64,000 bases of DNA from an uncultured Clostridia bacterium (GTDB taxonomy: Bacteria; Bacillota; Clostridia; UBA1381). Position 1 is the stretch's first letter, and each line of letters starts with the position of its first letter. Both the position numbers and the translations under genes were made by a program. The stretch is taken from the NCBI GenBank assembly GCA_934476075.1, contig CAKSNH010000010.1:35437-99436 (forward strand), given 5' to 3'. The notes under the pieces are model-generated. The model made no database searches. It saw only the letters and a program-made list of their open reading frames with translations, and was not told the DNA's origin. This document shows, piece after piece, positions 58,789-64,000 of the stretch.

Positions 58789-60450
58789 TTATCTCAACGA
58801 AAGAATAAGCTTTGCGGCATCGCCCTTTGTCAGGTCTTGATTATCGTCATTGATATTCAAAAGCGATGAATAATCAACATCTGTTTTCTTAGCCTTGTTC
58901 ATCATGGCAACCGCCTCGCCGAATGTGATTACATTCTTAGGGAAGAACTTGTTGTCCTTGCCTTCCGCAATACCCAGCTTTTTGGCAATGCTTACGGCGT
59001 CCGCAAAATAATCTGTTGCTTTTACATCTTCAAAATTGTGCTGTTCATACGCATGAAGTTTAAGTGCATTTACAAGCAATACCGTAAAGTCCGCCTTTGT
59101 TATCGGCTTATCGGCATCGGCAATGTCATTTTCCGCCCATGCAAATACATCACAGTTTGTGAAGTTGCCCGTTATGTAGTTTACGGCATATTGGCTCGGA
59201 CTCATTTCACTTCCCCAGTATCTTGTCCAGTTATACAAGCGTTTCGGCTGCGGACGTGTATACGGTACAACCGCTTTTGACAAATCCATTTCCTTTGCCG
59301 AGAAAATCTGCACTTCTCTGTCCGAATAAATCAAAATCTGAGCCTGTCCGTCACCGATTAGGTCTGTCCACATAATATGTCCGTCAAACGGGAACGTGAA
59401 TATAGGATTCATATATCCGTCATAGATTGCGGCAGGCAGTCCGTTTCTGCGGTATGCAAGCAAATGGTCGTTGCCGCTGCCGTCAAAATTATGAATTGAT
59501 GTTGCGATTGTGCTCCAACCCGGCACTGTACGGTTCTCCTTATACAGCGTCTTGCCCTGATAATCCGTTATAAACAAGCCGTCAATCCCCTCCGGGCCGC
59601 TCCTGTCGATACGGTCAAGACCGCCCATTTCAGTACCTTTATTATTCGGACGGAAATTACCCATTGCAATATTCTGCGATTCGACAGTATCCGAATATCT
59701 CCAAATCAATTTGCCGTCGGCGGTGTATGCTGTGGTATCCTGTCCGCCCACAAGCACCGCAACCCCCGTATCGGGATTTTGGTCAAGGTCGCCCACCCAG
59801 ATACAGTCTGCGTGGTCCTCCATGTCGATAGTCCACAGCACATTGCCCTTGTGGTCAAGAACGGTATAGCCGGCAATAAGCTCATCGTAACCGTCACCGT
59901 TTAAATCGTACGGCCACGGATAATGTCCGATATTGCCTTCAAAAGTCCACATAACATTGTAATCGGTATCCAATGCCCACAATTTATGATAACGGTTTTT
60001 CAAAATAATATTTTGTGCGTGTCCTCTGCCTTCAAGGTCGGCAATTATGATACAGTCATGTGCATTTTCATCGGGAATAGGGTGCTTTTCTTTCAAATTA
60101 CCTGTCTTTCCGTCAAATATGCACAAATTATCTTCCATCACACAAATAAATTCGTTGTTGCCGTCATTGTCTATGTCATAGATTTGTGCAGGAATATCCG
60201 CTCCGCTGCCACGAACCTCCGGATTCGGCGTACCTATCTGCCAAAGCATCTCTCCTTCAAGATTGAATGCCGTGGCACAGCTTACGGAATGAGGGAAATA
60301 TCTGTCGTCAAAACCGCAGTCGGGCTGAACCATAACAAATTCCATTCTTCCGTCACCGTCAATATCTCCGAGCCACATACGGCACGCATTGCCCGCTTCG
60401 GAAATATCAATCTTGTTTAGTAAATACGTTTTTAATTCTGTGTTTTCCAT
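58789..60450 (-). CDS. FG-GAP/VCBS-like beta-propeller protein with C-terminal SLH-like modules
   Basis: The start is the ATG at 60450 (MENTELKTYLLNKIDIS) with AAAGGA upstream; the longer frame begins at a TTG without an SD. Residues about 25-430 are a beta-propeller with repeated calcium-loop motifs (DIDGDGRMEF, DIDNDGNNEF, DLNGDGYDEL), similar in style to PL11 rhamnogalacturonan-lyase propellers, but the full PL11 catalytic signature is not evident. The last 100 residues resemble two SLH modules (NFEDVKATDYFADAVSIAKKLGI). No signal peptide is present, which is odd for an SLH protein. It is 66 nt after citrate synthase. Confidence 0.65.
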   Translation of the reverse strand: MENTELKTYLLNKIDISEAGNACRMWLGDIDGDGRMEFVMVQPDCGFDDRYFPHSVSCATAFNLEGEMLWQIGTPNPEVRGSGADIPAQIYDIDNDGNNEFICVMEDNLCIFDGKTGNLKEKHPIPDENAHDCIIIADLEGRGHAQNIILKNRYHKLWALDTDYNVMWTFEGNIGHYPWPYDLNGDGYDELIAGYTVLDHKGNVLWTIDMEDHADCIWVGDLDQNPDTGVAVLVGGQDTTAYTADGKLIWRYSDTVESQNIAMGNFRPNNKGTEMGGLDRIDRSGPEGIDGLFITDYQGKTLYKENRTVPGWSTIATSIHNFDGSGNDHLLAYRRNGLPAAIYDGYMNPIFTFPFDGHIMWTDLIGDGQAQILIYSDREVQIFSAKEMDLSKAVVPYTRPQPKRLYNWTRYWGSEMSPSQYAVNYITGNFTNCDVFAWAENDIADADKPITKADFTVLLVNALKLHAYEQHNFEDVKATDYFADAVSIAKKLGIAEGKDNKFFPKNVITFGEAVAMMNKAKKTDVDYSSLLNINDDNQDLTKGDAAKLILSLR

Positions 60451-60516
60451 AAGAAGTATTCCTTTCGGTGATGTTATATTTAATATTATAAAGGCAAGCA
60501 CCGCCAATATAATGAG

Positions 60517-61881
60517 TTATCTGTTTTCAAGGTTTGTATATTCTTTGTACTTTGCAACGCTCTTGTATGCCGGGCGGATAATCTTGCTTCCGTTTACCAA
60601 TTCTTCTATTCTGTGAGCACTCCAACCCGATATTCTTGCAATAGCGAAAATAGGAGTATACAATTCCGGCGGCAAATCAAGCATACTGTACACAAACCCA
60701 CTGTAAAAGTCCACGTTTGCACTTACGCCCTTGTATATTTTGCGTTCTTCGGCGATAATTTCGGGAGCAAGACGCTCAACCATGGAATAAAGCATAAATT
60801 CGTCCTGTCTGCCCTTTTCCTCCGACAGACTGCGTACAAATTTTTTGAATATATTCGCTCTTGGGTCGGACAATGAATACACTGCGTGTCCCATACCGTA
60901 GATAAGCCCCGATTTATCGAACGCTTTTTTGTGCAGCAAATCCGCCAGATACTGACGCACTTCACTTTCGCTCGACCAGTCCTTGATATTCTTTTTCATA
61001 TCCTCGAACATCTTGACAACCTTAATATTTGCACCGCCGTGCTTAGGCCCTTTAAGCGAACCCAGTGACGCCGCAACGGTAGAATATGTGTCCGTACCCG
61101 ATGATGATACAACATGGGTTGTGAAGGTGGAATTGTTGCCGCCGCCATGCTCTGCATGAAGCACCAAAGCAACGTCAAGGATTTTTGCCTCCAATTCGGT
61201 ATACTTGCTGTTTGGGCGAAGAATATGAAGAATATTTTCCGCTGTCGAAAGTTCCGGACGTGGCGAATGTATATACAAGCTTTTACCGTCATGATAATGT
61301 GCATATGCCTGATAAGCATAAACCGATAAAATCGGGAACAGTGCAATAAGCTGCAAGCACTGTCTTAGTACGTTCGGAATAGATATATCGTTAGCCTTTG
61401 AATCGTATGCGTAAAGAGTAAGTACGCTTCGTGCAAGTGCATTCATCATATCGTCGCTCGGAGCTTTCATAATAATGTCACGCACAAAGCTGGTAGGCAG
61501 ATTTCTGTAATTGCCTAAAATACGCTGAAACTCTTCAAGTTCCGATTTGTTCGGCAGAGTGCCGAAAAGCAACAGATATGTCACTTCTTCAAAACCGAAA
61601 CGCTTTTCTTTTATAAAGCCTTCCACGATTTTCTCAATGTCATAGCCACGGTAGAAAAGTTTTCCCTCACATGGTACATCTACGCCGTTAATATTCTCGC
61701 TGGATTTTATCTCGCTAATCTCGGTAAGACCTGTCAAAACACCCTTGCCGTTAAGGTCACGCAATCCACGTTTAACCTCGTATTTTCCATATAATTCAGT
61801 GTTGATTACATTGTCTGTACAAAGCTTGCTGAGGTTTAGTATTGAATCTGTTATTTCCGAAAATCTGCTGTCTGTGTTCAT
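60517..61881 (-). CDS. Citrate synthase / 2-methylcitrate synthase family
   Basis: 454 residues from the ATG at 61881 (MNTDSRFSEITDS), 5 nt after AGGAGGGG; the longer frame to 61953 has no SD. Conserved catalytic segments: His in LHAEHGGGNNSTFT, His in GMGHAVYSLSDPRA, and the acidic block NVDFYSGFVYSMLDLP. It condenses oxaloacetate with acetyl-CoA (or propionyl-CoA), probably for glutamate synthesis by a partial TCA cycle. No aconitase or isocitrate dehydrogenase gene is adjacent. Confidence 0.93.
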   Translation of the reverse strand: MNTDSRFSEITDSILNLSKLCTDNVINTELYGKYEVKRGLRDLNGKGVLTGLTEISEIKSSENINGVDVPCEGKLFYRGYDIEKIVEGFIKEKRFGFEEVTYLLLFGTLPNKSELEEFQRILGNYRNLPTSFVRDIIMKAPSDDMMNALARSVLTLYAYDSKANDISIPNVLRQCLQLIALFPILSVYAYQAYAHYHDGKSLYIHSPRPELSTAENILHILRPNSKYTELEAKILDVALVLHAEHGGGNNSTFTTHVVSSSGTDTYSTVAASLGSLKGPKHGGANIKVVKMFEDMKKNIKDWSSESEVRQYLADLLHKKAFDKSGLIYGMGHAVYSLSDPRANIFKKFVRSLSEEKGRQDEFMLYSMVERLAPEIIAEERKIYKGVSANVDFYSGFVYSMLDLPPELYTPIFAIARISGWSAHRIEELVNGSKIIRPAYKSVAKYKEYTNLENR

Positions 61882-62298
61882 GCAACCCCTCCTATTTATC
61901 ATATATCTACTTATTTTATTGCAATACAAGCCATACATTATTATTTTATGCAAGTAACATTATTTTATCACAATCGAGCAAGAAATACAATATTATTTGT
62001 TGAGTTTGATATTAAAATTAAAAAATATAGTATACTAAATATACTGCAAAATAAATTATAATAGGTTGATTTTTTTGTGAATAATACTAAAAATAATACC
62101 GTGCGGCGAAAAATCGGTAAATATCATTGAATAATAGTTCGGTTTTTGATATACTAACATAGTTGGATTGTATAATAATCAGTTATTGTGTCAGAAAGTA
62201 TCCGAAAAATCACTTTTACGAAATTGATTTTTCAGATAAATTTTGATAAATAGATTAATAGTGCAGTCAAAATTTATTTTAAAGGGAGCGTTTGATTT
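61882..62298. other. Divergent intergenic region between citrate synthase and the antiporter
   Basis: 417 bp, AT-rich, no ORF. It contains an AGTATA-CTAAA-TATACT inverted repeat (about 62030-62046) and a possible plus-strand TATAAT near 62170. It probably carries promoters in both directions. No riboswitch is recognised. Confidence 0.4.
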
Positions 62299-63480
62299 AT
62301 GAGTGCGGTTTCTATTTGCAGAGATTTGGCGATAATTATTCTGTTTGCCAAATGTTTTGGTCTTTTGGCGAGAAAATTGAAAGCACCGCAGGTTGTCGGA
62401 GAAATTGTTGCGGGGCTTTTGATAGGTCCGAGTATACTTGGGTTTGTTGCCCAGACGGATTTTTTGACGGGTATGGCGGAAGTCGGAGTTATTCTGCTTA
62501 TGTTTATGGCAGGTCTTGAAACAGATTTGCGTGAGCTTATCAAGACAGGTCCTATGGCATTGGTTGTAGCGTGCGTGGGTGTATTTGTACCGCTTGTCGG
62601 CGGATATTTATTGTATTCGGCATTTTACGGATTTTCGGCGGTGGGCACGCTTGATTTTTACAAAGCGTTATTTATCGGTGTAATCATGACGGCTACATCT
62701 GTAAGCATCACCGTGCAGACACTGCGTGAACTGGGGCATTTGAAAGGCAAGGTCGGCACGACAATTCTAAGTGCCGCAATTATAGACGATGTTATCGGCA
62801 TTATTGTTCTGACATTTGTAATCAGTTTCAATTCGTCCGATGTAAGTATCGGCGAAGTTATCAGAAATACGATATTGTTCTTTATATTCAGCGGCGGTGT
62901 GGGAGCATTGTTCTACTACATATTTAAGTACATAGACAAAAAGTACACGCATACAAGACGTATTCCTATCTACGGTTTGGCACTGTGTCTTGCACTGTCA
63001 TATGTTGCGGAAACATTTTTCGGAATTGCGGATATTACGGGTGCATATGTTGCAGGTATTATCCTTTGCAGTATTCACGATTCGGACTATATAGCCGAGA
63101 AAATGGACATCAGTTCATATATGCTGTTCGGACCTGTATTTTTTGCAAGTATCGGTTTGAAAACGGATATTTCGGGCATGAATTTGTCGATACTGCTGTT
63201 CTCGATAGCGTTTGTAATTGTTGCGTTGATAACAAAGATTATCGGCTGCGGAGTTACGGCAAAATTGTTCGGTTTCAGCAATAAGGATTCGCTTAAAGTC
63301 GGCGTGGGCATGATGACCCGAGGCGAGGTTGCATTGATTGTGGCACAAAAGGGACTTGCGTGCGGTCTGTTGCAGCCGGTATATTTTACACCTGTAATTC
63401 TGCTTATAATTATTTCGTCAATCGTCACACCGATTGCTATGAAATTATTGTACAAAGGCGAGCAAAGAGCGGACGATTAA
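62299..63480 (+). CDS. Kef/CPA2-type cation:proton antiporter
   Basis: 393 residues with about 12 hydrophobic helices. Segments typical of the Na+/H+ exchanger fold are present: APQVVGEIVAGLLIGPSILG, MFMAGLETDL, ATSVSITVQTLRELG and AAIIDDVIGIIVL (the acidic DD pair for ion/proton binding). No C-terminal TrkA-N domain is present. It likely exchanges K+ or Na+ for H+. The SD is AAAGGGAG. Confidence 0.92.
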   Translation: MSAVSICRDLAIIILFAKCFGLLARKLKAPQVVGEIVAGLLIGPSILGFVAQTDFLTGMAEVGVILLMFMAGLETDLRELIKTGPMALVVACVGVFVPLVGGYLLYSAFYGFSAVGTLDFYKALFIGVIMTATSVSITVQTLRELGHLKGKVGTTILSAAIIDDVIGIIVLTFVISFNSSDVSIGEVIRNTILFFIFSGGVGALFYYIFKYIDKKYTHTRRIPIYGLALCLALSYVAETFFGIADITGAYVAGIILCSIHDSDYIAEKMDISSYMLFGPVFFASIGLKTDISGMNLSILLFSIAFVIVALITKIIGCGVTAKLFGFSNKDSLKVGVGMMTRGEVALIVAQKGLACGLLQPVYFTPVILLIIISSIVTPIAMKLLYKGEQRADD

Positions 63481-63502
63481 TAATAGAATATGTATATGTG
63501 AG

Positions 63503-63542
63503 AACCCCGCACAACGGACGAATGTCCGATGTGCGGGGTTTT
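63503..63542 (+). terminator. Terminator after the antiporter
   Basis: AACCCCGCACA-CGGAC/GTCCG-TGTGCGGGGTT stem with TTTTG following. Confidence 0.92.
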
Positions 63543-63544
63543 GT

Positions 63545-64000
63545 GTTGAAAATTATGATTTGTCGCTTACGCAAACTTGCAAAGTGGCTCTGCCCCATCA
63601 AAGTTTAGGTCAAGCCTTTTTAAAGGCTTGCGAATTTTTAAGGCAGAGCCTTAAATCGCCGTCCGCAGACGGCGAAACACCCCTAGCGTCCAAGTTTGGT
63701 CAAACTTTCTAAAAGTTTGTCGCCGACCGCAGTTGGCGAAATCCCTACACTTTTGGTTATATCTACATTTGTGTAGCGGAAGAATGACGCTACTGTGAAC
63801 TAAATATATCTTGCGGTGGACTTGACCACAAACTATAAATTAGTGTTCTATCCTAACATAGCTAAAATCAAAGTGTAGTGCAACTGACGTTGTCGGAATT
63901 TAGCGGTGGGAACGTTTCATGTTCCCATAGGTGTAGACATTGTCAAATTATAGCGAACCCTTTGGAGTCCTCTTTGTCCACGTCCACAAAGAGGACGGAA
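63545..64000. repeat. Non-coding region dense in hairpins
   Basis: At least eight stems in about 400 bp: CAAGCCTTT (63611-63630), TTTAAGGC (63637-63655), CGCCGTC/GACGGCG (63657-63674), AAGTTTG (63692-63707), CGCCGAC/GTTGGCG (63721-63738), GTAGCG/CGCTAC (63773-63793), TGGGAAC/GTTCCCA (63907-63927) and GTCCTCTTTGT/ACAAAGAGGAC (63967-63996). The third and fifth share the frame CGCCG.CCGCAG..GGCGAAA. There is no ORF with a ribosome site. Confidence 0.75.

Overview
The window looks like a chromosomal segment of a low-to-mid GC Gram-positive anaerobe of the class Clostridia (Bacillota). The evidence is the complete S10-spc-alpha ribosomal operon in Firmicutes order, including a zinc-type S14 and a KOW-domain gene between map and infA. 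A T-box precedes pheS, the Shine-Dalgarno sites are strong GGAGG types, and there are S-layer-homology and BspA-like leucine-rich surface proteins. I cannot name the genus from sequence alone; a plant-polysaccharide-using gut clostridium would fit but is a guess.

Layout. 1-3.4 kb is accessory: a membrane-protein end, a CpXC protein, small immunity-like ORFs, an orphan membrane protein, and an integrase tail beside an initiator tRNA. 3.7-11.4 kb holds two c-di-GMP signalling genes: a PocR-GGDEF-degenerate HD-GYP protein and a 1992-residue PAS/degenerate GGDEF/EAL/multi-PAS/histidine kinase/receiver hybrid. 11.7-16.3 kb is carAB behind a short leader ORF that ends inside an intrinsic terminator, an arrangement resembling pyrBI attenuation. 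16.4-24 kb encodes exported proteins: two tandem BspA-like LRR paralogues and a YcdB/SLH protein. 24.2-26.4 kb is an OmpR-type two-component system.

26.4-27.1 kb and 38.4-38.8 kb carry three loci, absent from ordinary ORF calling, that look like type I toxin-antitoxin modules. Each has a short hydrophobic peptide gene with its own promoter and 5' leader, opposed by a promoter-driven antisense RNA over the toxin 3' end. 27.1-31.4 kb is T-box-pheS-kinase-pheT, with a P-loop kinase gene wedged between the two synthetase subunits. Then come a third BspA-like gene with duplicated upstream repeats, a RibU-like ECF S component, enolase, a membrane GGDEF protein and three small conserved proteins.

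38.8-40.9 kb is a scrap yard of mobile DNA: a capsid-protein N-terminus remnant, a collapsed insertion-sequence-like inverted repeat, and 26-bp direct repeats flanking a zinc-ribbon/HEPN-like gene pair, next to tRNA-Lys. 42-58.6 kb is the ribosomal/secY/adk/map/infA/rpoA operon on the minus strand behind a structured, attenuator-bearing leader. 58.8-63.5 kb holds an FG-GAP beta-propeller protein with SLH-like modules but no signal peptide, citrate synthase and a Kef-type antiporter. The last 0.5 kb is non-coding and dense in hairpins.

Core translation, pyrimidine/arginine precursor supply, c-di-GMP signalling and cell-surface functions dominate. The most novel-looking items are the three related type I TA-like loci, the carAB leader, the interrupted pheST operon and the giant c-di-GMP/phosphorelay hybrid. 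All calls come from reading the sequence; none was checked by a database search.
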